A stretch of 64,000 bases of DNA from JAEUMD01 sp036768475. GTDB lineage: Bacteria; Pseudomonadota; Alphaproteobacteria; Rhizobiales; Hyphomicrobiaceae. The number at the start of each line of letters is the position of its first letter. The first letter of the stretch is position 1. The position numbers and the translations under genes are program-made. The DNA lies in the NCBI GenBank assembly GCA_036768475.1, contig DAIPMW010000004.1, positions 124,001 through 188,000 of the forward strand, written 5' to 3'. The notes beneath the pieces were generated by a model. The model was given only the letters and a program-made list of their open reading frames with translations. It did not search any database and was not told the origin of the DNA. Below are positions 53,401 to 61,539 of the stretch, one piece after another.

Positions 53401-55235
53401 AAGTTGTTGTCGGGCACCTCGCCGATCTGGCGGATGCGCTCCAGATCCTCGTTGGTCAGAATCGGCTGATAGACCTCAAGGCGCTTCTGCCGCGAAGTGC
53501 CTTCAAGGTCGAGCAGGTTGGGACGCGGGCCGATGAACGAAACGAGGCTCATGACGAGTTCCTCGCGGATCGAATCGATCGGCGGATTGGTTACCTGCGC
53601 GAAGTTCTGCTTGAAGTAGGTATGCAGCAGCTTGGGCTTCGATGACAGCGCCGAAATCGGCGTGTCAGTACCCATCGAGCCGATCGCTTCCTGGCCCGTG
53701 GCCGCCATCGGTGTCATCAGGAACTTGACGCTTTCCTGAGTGTAGCCGAAGGCCTGTTGCAGATCGAGCAGTCGCACATCCGAACGGCGCGCATGTGCGC
53801 GACGCTGCGGCAGCGGCAGGTCGGAGACCATGATCTGCGTGCTCTTCAGCCACGACTCGTAGGGATGGGACGAGGCGATCTCTGCCTTCAGCTCCTCGTC
53901 GGAGACGATGCGACCCTTCTCCAGGTCGATGAGCAGCATCTTGCCGGGCTGCAGACGCCACTTCTTGACGATGTTCTCCTCCTTGACGGGGAGCACGCCT
54001 GATTCCGACGACATGATCACCACGTCGTCCTTGGTGACGAGATAGCGCGCAGGACGCAGGCCATTGCGGTCGAGCGTGGCGCCGATCTGGCGGCCGTCGG
54101 TGAATGCCATCGCGGCAGGACCGTCCCACGGCTCCATCAGCGCGGCGTGATATTCATAGAAGGCGCGGCGCTTGGTATCCATGAGCGGATTGCCCGCCCA
54201 AGCCTCGGGGATCAGCATCATCGCTGCGTGGGACAGCGAGTAGCCGCCCATGACGAGGAACTCCAGCGCATTGTCGAAGCAAGCGGTATCGGATTGGCCC
54301 TCGTAGGAGATGGGCCAGAGCTTCGAGATGTCGTCGCCGAACAGCGGCGTTGAAACGGACGCCTGACGCGCGGCCATCCAGTTGACGTTGCCGCGCAGCG
54401 TGTTGATCTCGCCGTTATGGGCAACCATGCGATAGGGATGCGCCAGCTTCCACGACGGGAATGTGTTGGTGGAAAAGCGCTGGTGGACGAGTGCCAACGC
54501 CGAGGTGAAGCGCGGGTCGGACAGGTCCTTGTAATAGGCCTTCACCTGGTAGGACATGAACATGCCCTTGTAGACCAGCGTGCGGGTCGACAGGGAGACG
54601 CAATAGTGGCCGATGTCGCGACCCTTGGAGGCTGCCTGCACGGCGTTGGAGACGATCTTGCGCATGAGATAGAGTTTGCGCTCGAACGCGTCCTGGTCGG
54701 CATCGAGGGTGCCGCGGCCAATGAAGACCTGGCGGTGCAGCGGCTCAGTCGCGATTACCATCTCGGACAGCGAACGGTTGTCGGTGGGCACCGAGCGCCA
54801 GCCGAGCAGATTGAGACCCTGCTCCTTGATGATGCGGGTCCATACCTTTTCGCAGTAGGCGCGCAGGCGCTCGTCCTTCGGCATGAAGACGTGGCCCACA
54901 GCATAGTTGCCAGGCTCGGGAAGCGAGAAACCCTGGACCTGACATTCCTGGGCCAGGAACGTATGCGGGATCTGCACCATGATGCCGGCGCCATCGCCGG
55001 CCTTCGGGTCGGCACCGACCGCTCCGCGATGCTCGAGATTCTCCAGGATCTGCAGGGCGCCCTCGACGATCTTGTGCGAGCGGCGTCCCTTCATGTCGGC
55101 AATGAAGCCAACACCGCAGGCATCGCGCTCCAGGCGGGGATCGTAAAGGCCCTGGGCGGAAGGAAGCGCCGTCTCGGCGTCGTAGCGTGCGGCAAGGGCG
55201 TCGGTCGCGATGTCGAGCTCTCTGCTGCTGGTCAT
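50499..55235 (-). CDS. gltB: Glutamate synthase large subunit
   Basis: The protein has 1578 residues. A propeptide of 39 residues precedes Cys40 in RDACGVGF, the glutaminase nucleophile exposed by cleavage. The FMN-binding synthase domain has GGRSNTGEGGE-like sequence (GGKSNTGEGGEE) and the 3Fe-4S cluster CHLNTCPVGVATQ. The C-terminal GXGXG beta-helix contains GGVVVVLGPTGRNFAAGMSG. It makes glutamate from glutamine and 2-oxoglutarate, the main ammonia assimilation route with glutamine synthetase. Confidence 0.97.
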   Translation of the reverse strand: MTSSRELDIATDALAARYDAETALPSAQGLYDPRLERDACGVGFIADMKGRRSHKIVEGALQILENLEHRGAVGADPKAGDGAGIMVQIPHTFLAQECQVQGFSLPEPGNYAVGHVFMPKDERLRAYCEKVWTRIIKEQGLNLLGWRSVPTDNRSLSEMVIATEPLHRQVFIGRGTLDADQDAFERKLYLMRKIVSNAVQAASKGRDIGHYCVSLSTRTLVYKGMFMSYQVKAYYKDLSDPRFTSALALVHQRFSTNTFPSWKLAHPYRMVAHNGEINTLRGNVNWMAARQASVSTPLFGDDISKLWPISYEGQSDTACFDNALEFLVMGGYSLSHAAMMLIPEAWAGNPLMDTKRRAFYEYHAALMEPWDGPAAMAFTDGRQIGATLDRNGLRPARYLVTKDDVVIMSSESGVLPVKEENIVKKWRLQPGKMLLIDLEKGRIVSDEELKAEIASSHPYESWLKSTQIMVSDLPLPQRRAHARRSDVRLLDLQQAFGYTQESVKFLMTPMAATGQEAIGSMGTDTPISALSSKPKLLHTYFKQNFAQVTNPPIDSIREELVMSLVSFIGPRPNLLDLEGTSRQKRLEVYQPILTNEDLERIRQIGEVPDNNFSSITIDTTFAAAGGTAGMVTALDVICAEAEEAVRSGAYNIIILSDREVGPDRVPIPSLLATSAVHHHLIRQGLRTSVGLVVETGEAHEVNQFCTLAGYGAEAINPYLAFETLEAMLPELNEGLTSDEVKKRYIKAVGKAILKVMAKMGISTYQSYCGAQIFDAVGLKSSFVNKYFTGTHTQIEGVGLREISTETCERHRLAFSDAPVLKYALDVGGEYAYRIRGEAHVWRPNVVADLQHAVRGNLPEKYRSFAKQVNDQSEQLMTMRGLFRIKSAEETGRKPVPLDEVEPAKEIVKRFATGAMSFGSISREAHTTLAIAMNRIGGKSNTGEGGEEPDRFTPMPNGDSMRSAIKQVASGRFGVTTEYLVNSDMIQIKMAQGAKPGEGGQLPGHKVDQTIAKVRHSTPGVGLISPPPHHDIYSIEDLAQLIFDLKNTSPKSDISVKLVSEVGVGTVAAGVAKARADHVTISGFEGGTGASPLTSIKHAGSPWEIGLAETHQTLVVNRLRGRIAVQVDGGLRTGRDVVVGALLGADGFGFSTAPLIAAGCIMMRKCHLNTCPVGVATQDPRLRAKFTGQPEHVINYFFYVAEEVRELMAAMGFRTFNEMIGQTEVLDKERAISHWKARGLDFAKLFHKPQVPSNVAIYNCERQDHGLDKVLDNRLIELAKPALDNRTPVKHELSIKNTDRSAGTMLSGMIAERYGHTGLPEDTIWLTFNGVAGQSFGAWVTAGVTLDLVGEGNDYVGKGLSGGKLIVRPHPKSGIVPEESMIVGNTVLYGAISGECYFRGYAGERFAVRNSGAYAVIEGTGDHGCEYMTGGVVVVLGPTGRNFAAGMSGGIAYVLDEAGDFESKCNLAMVDLEPIPAEEALMEKLQQSGDLESHGLVDIMADMTGQDAERLHALITRHAHYTNSKKAKTILADWPAWLPKFKKVMPVEYRRALAELAKAQEADKTGLGVLEIGIMRDKA

Positions 55236-55313
55236 ATCTGGTCCTCAGGTTGCCCTTCGGGGCTTCATCTCATTCGATTTCGTGGAGTTTCGGGGGGCGC
55301 TGTGACCGCATCA

Positions 55314-55556
55314 TCAGGACTTTGCGGCGGGCGCGCAAGTGACCCGGAGAGTGCGGCCCATGCCGTCACGGCGTATCAGGCGCGCCGCGTTTTCGTGGAT
55401 CCGCCGCAGCGCGTGTGCACGTTCGGGCGTTAGGGCCGGGCGCAGCCAGAATGGATTCGCGTGCGCAAAATCCCGGCACGGCTCGGCCAGTGCCTGCCGG
55501 ACTGCACACGTCGTCGCAGCGTGCCGGAACGTGATACACGCGGTTGCCTCCATCAT
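55314..55556 (-). CDS. Possible small ORF upstream of gltB
   Basis: Eighty residues (starting MMEATACITFRH) are open on the minus strand upstream of gltB. The peptide is Arg/Ala-rich with four cysteines, and the ribosome site is poor. It may be real or a by-product of high GC. I do not recognise it. Confidence 0.25.
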   Translation of the reverse strand: MMEATACITFRHAATTCAVRQALAEPCRDFAHANPFWLRPALTPERAHALRRIHENAARLIRRDGMGRTLRVTCAPAAKS

Positions 55557-55909
55557 GCAGCCATTGCTCAGCAGCCGGCCGCGCAAAACCCGCCCCACAC
55601 CGGTTATCGGGCCGGTATGGTACGGTTCAGAATTTCTCTCGGCATTCGCTGGCACAATCCGCCAGCAATAAGGTCAGCAATGCTGTCCTTTTAGCGCGAA
55701 GATGGCAGATTTCACGTTGTTGCACAAGGCCCGGGAGCGACCAATCTGCCGAAACGCATTCACAAATCGCGCGTAGGTGCCGACGGTAGAGTGCCGGCCG
55801 TGGTAAATGAATGGAGGACATCGATCCGGCGGGAAGACGGGAGGCTGCCCGATCCTCGAAAATTGGGGGCGCCCAGACTGGCGGAAGGCTGTGGCGAAGC
55901 TGGGGCAAG

Positions 55910-55943
55910 AAAAAAGGGCGGATGCAGCTTTTCGCATCCGCCC
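55910..55943 (-). terminator. Rho-independent terminator of hsp20
   Basis: On the minus strand GGGCGGATGC (complement of 55934-55943) pairs with GCATCCGCCC (complement of 55916-55925), followed by six T residues. It lies 128 bp after the hsp20 stop. Confidence 0.9.
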
Positions 55944-56070
55944 CACGCATCACCGTCCGGGGGGAGGGGCGGTGACGCCCGCGCGGCGGATGGATCTAAA
56001 GATCCACCCCCGCTTGGCGCTGGACGAAAGGGGGAGACGCCCAGCGGACCTATGGCTATTGGCGACGACG

Positions 56071-56520
56071 CTACTCGCCGGCCTCGATCTGGCGCGGCGC
56101 ATCAACCTGCCCGACCGGTATGACGCGCGGCCTCATGCGCTCGGGAATATTGCGCTGTAGATCGATATGAAGCAGACCGTCCTTGAGGTCGGCGCCCTTC
56201 ACTTCAACGTAGTCCGCAAGCTGGAAGCGGCGCTCGAAAGAGCGGGCCGCAATGCCGCGGTGCAGGAAATGACGTTCCTTGTCCTCGGCGGTCTTCTCGC
56301 CGCGCACGGTAAGTGATTGTTCCTTGACCTCGATCTTGATCTCGTGGTCGGTAAAACCCGCAACCGCCATCGTGATGCGATACTCGTTCTCGGCGAGGCG
56401 CTCGATGTTATAGGGCGGGTAAGCACCCTCGTCCGCGCTGCCCATCTGGTCGAGCAACTGCGCAATACGGTCGAAGCCGATCGTGGATCGGTAAAGCGGG
56501 GCAAAATCGAAGTGTCGCAT
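56071..56520 (-). CDS. Hsp20 small heat-shock protein (IbpA-like)
   Basis: The protein has 149 residues from ATG 56520, behind GGAGGATATGTG. It begins MRHFDFAPLYRSTIGFDR, the class A (IbpA-like) start of rhizobial small heat-shock proteins. The alpha-crystallin domain includes YRITMAVAGFTDHEIKIEV and GLLHIDLQRNIPE. It is an ATP-independent chaperone. A ROSE-type hairpin masks its ribosome site, so translation should rise with temperature. Confidence 0.93.
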   Translation of the reverse strand: MRHFDFAPLYRSTIGFDRIAQLLDQMGSADEGAYPPYNIERLAENEYRITMAVAGFTDHEIKIEVKEQSLTVRGEKTAEDKERHFLHRGIAARSFERRFQLADYVEVKGADLKDGLLHIDLQRNIPERMRPRVIPVGQVDAPRQIEAGE

Positions 56521-56522
56521 CA

Positions 56523-56548
56523 CATATCCTCCATGATTGAGCGACATG
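56523..56548 (-). promoter_or_regulatory. ROSE-like RNA thermometer hairpin
   Basis: In the minus-strand leader, CAUGUCGCUC (complement of 56539-56548) pairs with GGAGGAUAUG (complement of 56523-56532) across AAUCAU. One G is bulged opposite the Shine-Dalgarno. UCGCU fits the conserved U(U/C)GCU of ROSE elements, which close the ribosome site at low temperature. The upstream leader (to about 56640) could supply the other ROSE hairpins. Confidence 0.72.
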
Positions 56549-56865
56549 CGAACCACCTGCCAAGCCGCCGCATATTGTGGGGCTTTCCGGCCAGGCGTTC
56601 TCTATGGTCGCGTCCCCTCTGTCGAGGCGAACGCACCTGCTTGATTTAGGTAACCGAGATGTGTGTTCAAGGGGTTGTGGGATCGCAGCGGCACGCAGCG
56701 AGCGGCAGCCGTGAGATCACTTAGCATTAGCGCTAAATGCATGAACGAGCATAACTTTTTCTCCGGCTGAACGTTGTTTGGTTCATCTGCCGTTCATGTT
56801 CGCGGCGCGAGCCTCAAGGCGGGCAGGAGGCAGCCCGACAACAACCTCATTCAAGGAACACTTCT
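56549..56865. other. Intergenic region between hsp20 and next gene
   Basis: Apart from the hsp20 leader, the stretch has an AT-rich patch (about 56705-56765) with the perfect palindrome TTAGCGCTAA near 56728. It may hold both divergent promoters. Confidence 0.4.
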
Positions 56866-57375
56866 ATGGTCTGGTTCATCGATCCGCGTGGCGTGCGCGC
56901 TCGCGCCGGCTGGGCGTTGCCTCTGGCATGCGCTGGGGTATTGCTGGCCAGTGCGCCGTCAGCGCTTGCGGCCGATCTCGATTACGATCTGCCGCAGTAT
57001 GGCTCTTCGAAAGATTATTATGGTGATCGCGAGCCCGATTGGCGGCCGCACCGCTCGGCGCGCGCAGAACATGAGTGCATCCCGCGTGATTTTGTCCGCG
57101 ACGACCTTCGTGAGGAGGGATGGCGGGATTTGCGCAATGCGGAGCCGCGCGGCCGCTACGTGATGGTCGAAGCCCGGCGTGTACGTTCGGGGCGGCCATT
57201 CCTGTTGACCATCGACCGCTGTAGTGGAGAGGTCGTTGCTGTTGAGCCGCTGGCGCCAGCGCGGCGTGCCTTGTTGTGGTCTTTCAACGACACCGATTGG
57301 CGGTGGCGGCGTGATCGTGACTGGGAACACCGTGCAGACTGGAGCGATCGGCGCTATGGCCGCGCGCCGTGGTGA
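56866..57375 (+). CDS. Secreted hypothetical protein, Arg/Trp-rich tail
   Basis: The 169-residue protein has a signal peptide ending near SALAADL. The mature part has a short compact domain with two cysteines (ECIPRDF and DRCSGEV, the latter in a PepSY-like strand FLLTIDRCSGEVVAVEP) and a tail rich in Arg, Trp and Asp. The pattern is seen in small rhizobial periplasmic proteins of unknown function. ATG follows AAGGAAC. Confidence 0.65.
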   Translation: MVWFIDPRGVRARAGWALPLACAGVLLASAPSALAADLDYDLPQYGSSKDYYGDREPDWRPHRSARAEHECIPRDFVRDDLREEGWRDLRNAEPRGRYVMVEARRVRSGRPFLLTIDRCSGEVVAVEPLAPARRALLWSFNDTDWRWRRDRDWEHRADWSDRRYGRAPW

Positions 57376-57609
57376 AATCGACGCGCTGCGGCGTTACGGG
57401 AGCAGCTACTGACCTCGCGCTGGTCCCGTCAGCGGCGCAGCTGGGGTGTGATTGTGATTGGCCGTGGCTATGTTTCGGACAGTGGCGGGTGGGATGGACC
57501 TATCCCGCCACTGACGCTTAAAGCGGCCCCGACTGTATGCGGCAGTCAGCCAATGCTATCATTCCGCGATCCCGATGCGCCTGTGCGGCGGCAACATACG
57601 GAAAGCGGC

Positions 57610-58569
57610 ATGGAATTGGTCTCACTGGCGCGCAACCCGGTGCCATCCGGCGCTGTCGTTGGCTCGTTTGCGGGTTATGACGGAGCGCCGTTGCGCTACG
57701 CGCGCTGGGAGCCGACGCGTAGTCCTCGGCGCGGAACCGTTTGCGTGTTCCAGGGGCGCGCCGAGTTCATCGAGAAATATTTCGAGACGATCGCCGACCT
57801 GCGGCGGCGCGGCTTTGCGGTCGCCATACTCGACTGGCGTGGGCAGGGCCGTTCCTATCGTGCGTTGCCTGACCGCAGCAAATCGCACGTCGAGGATTTT
57901 GCCGAGTACGACAAGGATCTGGTGCGCTTCATGAAAGATGTAGTGCTGCCGGATTGTCCGCCGCCCTACATTGCGCTGGCCCATTCGATGGGCGGTAACA
58001 TCCTGCTGCGCGCGGCGACACAGCCGGGCTCGTGGTTTTCGCACATGGTGATGACGGCGCCGATGGTCCAGATTGCCGTCGAGAAGATCGGCATGCCACC
58101 GGGACTGGCGCTGCGTTTGTCTGAGATGGTTTCGATATCCGGTTTTGCCACGTGGTTCGTGCCGGGCGGCAATGTGAAGGCGGCGGAGCTGGGCGCATTC
58201 GAGGGCAATCAGCTCACGTCCGATCCGGAGCGCTGGGGACGGACGCGCGCCGTGCTGGAGGCGGCTCCCGATCTCGCACTGGGCTCGCCAACGGTTGCGT
58301 GGCTGAAAGCGGCGATGCGCTCTTGCGCGCGTATCACAGCGCCAGATTTTGCGGAAACCGTGAAAGTCCCGGTCCTGATGCTGGCAGCCGGCGAAGATCA
58401 CATCGTTTCGACGCGTGCGATCGAGGAGCTGGGCGTGAGGCTCAAGCTCGGCTCGCATCTTCTGCTGCCGGGCGCGCTGCATGAGATCCTGCAGGAGACC
58501 GACGCCATCCGTCAGCGCTTCTGGGCGGCGTTCGATGCGTATCTGGAAAGCTCGGTGGCAGCAGCTTGA
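57610..58569 (+). CDS. Alpha/beta hydrolase, lysophospholipase L2/monoacylglycerol lipase type
   Basis: The protein has 319 residues from ATG 57610, behind GGAAAG; ATG 57553 is possible. The PldB-like start is SLARNPVPSGAVVG. The nucleophile lies in ALAHSMGGNILLRA, the acid in LMLAAGEDHIVS and the His in PGALHEIL, so the triad is complete. FQGRAEFIEKYFE and DWRGQGRS are typical of the monoglyceride/lysophospholipid lipase group. No signal peptide is seen. Confidence 0.85.
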   Translation: MELVSLARNPVPSGAVVGSFAGYDGAPLRYARWEPTRSPRRGTVCVFQGRAEFIEKYFETIADLRRRGFAVAILDWRGQGRSYRALPDRSKSHVEDFAEYDKDLVRFMKDVVLPDCPPPYIALAHSMGGNILLRAATQPGSWFSHMVMTAPMVQIAVEKIGMPPGLALRLSEMVSISGFATWFVPGGNVKAAELGAFEGNQLTSDPERWGRTRAVLEAAPDLALGSPTVAWLKAAMRSCARITAPDFAETVKVPVLMLAAGEDHIVSTRAIEELGVRLKLGSHLLLPGALHEILQETDAIRQRFWAAFDAYLESSVAAA

Positions 58570-58589
58570 GCGTCATCGGGCTCGTTGCT

Positions 58590-58704
58590 CTAGCCGTTAC
58601 ATCGCCTTCATGTTTGAGTGAAATACACCCACAATCCAGTTCTTGTCTTGCGCCATATTTTTTTACGCTGAACCGCCGCACACTTCAGCTAAACATGATC
58701 TAGA
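58590..58704 (-). repeat. Dispersed repeat family A, diverged copy A6
   Basis: An inverted, diverged copy: CGCCTTCATGTTT, AATCCAGTTCTTGTCTTG, TTTTTTTACGCTGAACCG, CACTTCAGCTAAACATGATC. It overlaps the end of hisN and codes for that protein's last four residues (LDHV) and stop. Confidence 0.78.
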
Positions 58705-59498
58705 AACGCCAATACCTTCTCGTGCAACGCCGGATCGCCGGTGGCCAGGATGCGACCGCCATTGGTTGCGGGCTTGCCGTCCCATGTGGTGACGCGGCCG
58801 CCGGCGCGTTCGATGATCGGTATGAGCGCCACGATATCGAAGCCTTTGAGGCCGCTCTCCATGACGATATCGACGAAGCCGGCAGCCAGCAGGGCGTAGT
58901 TGTAGCAATCGCCGCCGTAGCGCGTCATGCGGGCGGTGTCCTTCAGGCGCAAGAAGGATTTGAGTTCGCTGCCCTTGGCGAAAAGATCGGGATGGGTGGT
59001 GGTAAGCGTCGCTTCAGCGATGGACGAACAGGGGCGCGTCTTCAGTCGTTTGATGTCGCCGTTGGCGTCGCGCGCATATGCAGCCGTTCTGTCGGACCAG
59101 AACCTCTCTTTGGTGTAGGGCTGGTCCATCAGGCCGAGTAGCGGGACGTCGTTGTCCAGGAGGCCGATCAGCGTGCCCCAGAGCGGCGAGCCCATGATGA
59201 AAGAGCGGGTGCCGTCAATGGGATCGACAACCCAGCGGTAGCGCGCCGTTTCCTTGTGGTTGCCGTGCTCCTCGCCGATGAGACCGTGATCGGGGAAACG
59301 CGTTCGCAGCGCCTTGGCGATGATTTTCTCCGCGCCCTTGTCAGCGGCAGTAACGGGGTCGAAACCGCCATCGCGCTGCTTATTGTCGACGGCGATTCGC
59401 TTGCGGAAGTGGCGCATGATCACCGGACCCGACTGATCGGCAAGCTGATGGGCGAAGTCGAGCAGAGATTTGAAGTCCGGCGCGTCATGAGAGGGCAC
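58689..59498 (-). CDS. hisN: Histidinol-phosphatase HisN, inositol monophosphatase family
   Basis: The protein has 269 residues from GTG 59498, which follows AGGATGA. Metal-binding motifs of the family are present: GEEHG, WVVDPIDGTRSFIMG and LKGFDIVALIPIIERAGG. The last is the HisN-type form that dephosphorylates histidinol phosphate, in place of the WD-x-AA form of inositol phosphatases. Its final codons come from a family A repeat. A row of suhB/mmgR-like small RNAs lies upstream on the other strand. Confidence 0.87.
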   Translation of the reverse strand: MPSHDAPDFKSLLDFAHQLADQSGPVIMRHFRKRIAVDNKQRDGGFDPVTAADKGAEKIIAKALRTRFPDHGLIGEEHGNHKETARYRWVVDPIDGTRSFIMGSPLWGTLIGLLDNDVPLLGLMDQPYTKERFWSDRTAAYARDANGDIKRLKTRPCSSIAEATLTTTHPDLFAKGSELKSFLRLKDTARMTRYGGDCYNYALLAAGFVDIVMESGLKGFDIVALIPIIERAGGRVTTWDGKPATNGGRILATGDPALHEKVLAFLDHV

Positions 59499-59712
59499 AG
59501 CAAGTTCATCCTGGTTGCGGCAGCAAGGCGAGATCAAATCAGCTTTATGCTTCTACCTACTTAACTGATCTGAGCAAAAGCATTGGGCGAAACCGCGCGT
59601 GGCCCAGCTGCCGCGCCGGTTGTGTCGCGAATGCATCGCTGTACATGCTGACGCATGGTTTTGCGCTTTTGGCACATTGCATGCTGCTTCGAATACTCTC
59701 ATGTTGTGTGTG

Positions 59713-59802
59713 TGGCGCTGTTTTCACCAGCGGCGTCACTGCCCACATTGGGCGTTTCCTCCCTAGACTTGGGCCGTTCGTCACCACGGGCGGCCTTTTT
59801 TT
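59713..59802 (+). ncRNA. mmgR/suhB-like small RNA, copy 1
   Basis: A 5' hairpin (CGCTG at 59716-59720 with CAGCG at 59728-59732) is followed by the single-stranded GCGTTTCCTCCCTAGAC, which can pair with Shine-Dalgarno sequences. A terminator hairpin (GCCGTTCG with CGGGCGGC) and a run of seven T residues end it. The core is identical over 33 nt with copy 2. By sequence and place near a suhB-family gene it looks like the mmgR/suhB RNA of alphaproteobacteria. The 5' end is estimated. Confidence 0.75.
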
Positions 59803-60078
59803 GCGCCGCCAGGCATGCCGGCGGTTCAGGCGCTCGCGATGCTTGCGCGGCTGGAGCCGGCTGTCGACGGGAGGCTGGGTGGATTGATTTGCGGCAAATC
59901 CCGAGAAGCCATGCGCAGGCCAGCAATATGGTCTTGCTCCGCAGTTGAAGCGCGCTGAGTCCACGAGAATAAACCAATTTACATCAGTGCGTTACATGTT
60001 TTGCGCCGAATTTGGGCCATGGCGAGCTTCCCGCCACGGGAGGCTCTGGTCTGCAAAAAATGCATTTGTGTTTTGTGC

Positions 60079-60197
60079 GTCGCACCCTTAACTATTGCGG
60101 TGCGACATTGATGAGTTCGCTCGTCTGTCGTAGCCCTCCTTGGGCGTTTCCTCCCTAGACTTGGGCCGTTCGGTTTCCGGACGGCCCCTTTTCTTTT
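60079..60197 (+). ncRNA. mmgR/suhB-like small RNA, copy 2
   Basis: A perfect 8-bp 5' hairpin (GTCGCACC with GGTGCGAC, 60079-60106) precedes the conserved GTTTCCTCCCTAGACTTGGG. The terminator is GGGCCGTTCGG pairing with CCGGACGGCCC, then TTTTCTTTT. It shares its core exactly with copy 1. The 5' boundary is uncertain. Confidence 0.75.
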
Positions 60198-60390
60198 GTG
60201 CCTTCGCCCTCGGCCAACGCTGCGTTATTCTAAGATCTGTTTTATAGATCAATGGGCTACGCTGTCATCACGCAAGTTTGACCCGACATCAGAAACTCTG
60301 AGCCTTGTACATTTTTATGTGCAGTTGGAGATAGTTGGGCTGGTGATCAACGGTGAGAACGGACGCTGTCTAGGACGAAGGTGCAGTTGA

Positions 60391-60520
60391 ATGCTGCTGC
60401 GTTGCAGCATAAATTGATTGCAGTTGGTGCCGGCGTCCGTCGGTGCGAACCGCCCGATCCGGGTGTTTCCTCCCAGACTTCGGGGCCGTTCGATATCATA
60501 TCGATCGGCCTTTTTTCTTG
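60391..60520 (+). ncRNA. mmgR/suhB-like small RNA, copy 3
   Basis: A perfect 7-bp hairpin (ATGCTGC with GCAGCAT at 60391-60410) lies upstream. The core is a variant, GTGTTTCCTCCCAGACTTCG. The terminator GGCCGTTCGAT pairs with ATCGATCGGCC, then TTTTTTCTT. It is the most diverged of the three copies. The 5' boundary is uncertain. Confidence 0.68.
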
Positions 60521-60564
60521 TTCAGGCGCATGACACAGGTGCGGTGGGGCCGGCCTGCCGCGGT

Positions 60565-61539
60565 TTATTCGGCAGCCGCGCGACGCATGAGGCGCTCGGG
60601 CACCTCGGCAAACATCGCCTCGACCAGTGCGGTCAGGTCTGCGAGCAGGCGCGTGAAGCCGTCGCTGCGCTCCAGCGAGAACTCGTTGAGATAGAGCCCG
60701 CGGTTGATTTCGATCTGAACGGCGTGCCAGCCGCGATCGGGGCGCCCATAGTGCTCGGTAATGTAGCCTCCTGCATAAGGCCGGTTCATCTGTACCTCGT
60801 AACCCATGGCGGATAGCTCATCGCGCAGGAAATGCGAGATGCTGTTGTCGCAGGAAACACCGAACCGATCGCCGACAACGAAATCCGGGCGGCTGGCGAC
60901 GCCTTTGGTCATGGCTGCGGATGGCATCGAGTGGCAGTCGATCAGCAGGGCGTATCCGAAACGCGCAATGGTTTCGTCCATCAACGAAGTCAATGCACGG
61001 TGGAAGGGTAGGTATAGCGTTTCGATGCGAGCCAGAGCACTCGCCAGGGACAGCGGCTCACGGTAGATTTCCTCGCCGTCGGCAACGATACGGGCGATCG
61101 TGCCCAAACCGCCTGTTACGCGCACGGAATGTGCGTTGGCGTACTCGGGCAGGGGGTCGCGAATGAGGCCGGGATCAAGCTCATAAGGCTCGCGGTTAAC
61201 GTCGAGGAAGGCACGGGGAAAGCGCGCAGCGATCAGCGGCGCCCCGAGCGCGGGCACGGCCTGGAACAACTCATCCACGTAACAATCCTCAGAGCGACGC
61301 AGTGTCAGCGGATCGAGGCGCGACTGAGCAATGAAATGGCGCGGATATATCCGGCCCGAGTGGGGTGAGCAGAAGACGAACGGCGCGACGTGTTCGCCCG
61401 GACGCAGCACCTCGAAGGGGGGCGTGAGATCCTTGGCGATACCGTCGTACTCGATTATGGGCATGTGCAAGTTTGCTGTCCTGGCATTGGCCGGCGTGGC
61501 GGCTCCTGATGCCGTTCCGGACCCATCGTGGAGCGCCAT
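60565..61539 (-). CDS. N-formylglutamate amidohydrolase family protein
   Basis: The 324-residue protein (ATG 61539; ATG 61464 is possible) has the N-formylglutamate deformylase fold: VFCSPHSGRIYP, RFPRAFLDVNREPYEL, LLIDCHSMPS and VQIEINRGLYLNE. The His and Glu residues in these motifs bind the metal. Relatives release formate from N-formylglutamate in histidine breakdown, but many orphan members have unknown substrates. No hut gene is nearby. Confidence 0.85.
   Translation of the reverse strand: MALHDGSGTASGAATPANARTANLHMPIIEYDGIAKDLTPPFEVLRPGEHVAPFVFCSPHSGRIYPRHFIAQSRLDPLTLRRSEDCYVDELFQAVPALGAPLIAARFPRAFLDVNREPYELDPGLIRDPLPEYANAHSVRVTGGLGTIARIVADGEEIYREPLSLASALARIETLYLPFHRALTSLMDETIARFGYALLIDCHSMPSAAMTKGVASRPDFVVGDRFGVSCDNSISHFLRDELSAMGYEVQMNRPYAGGYITEHYGRPDRGWHAVQIEINRGLYLNEFSLERSDGFTRLLADLTALVEAMFAEVPERLMRRAAAE

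Larger units (their letters stand above)
55236..56070. other. 835-bp region between gltB and hsp20
   Basis: Apart from one doubtful small ORF (55314-55556) and the hsp20 terminator (55910-55943), I see no gene. The gltB promoter must lie here. GGATCTAAAGATCC near 55992 is a small palindrome of unknown role. Confidence 0.45.
59499..60564. other. 1-kb intergenic region carrying three related small RNAs
   Basis: No protein gene is supported in this interval. It carries three copies of the small RNA core described separately; between them I see nothing else recognisable. Confidence 0.6.

Noticed and set aside
59557..59977. Overlapping ORFs across small RNA copy 1
   Set aside because: They are Arg/Ala-rich frames in both directions through an RNA with hairpins and terminator; no coding signal.
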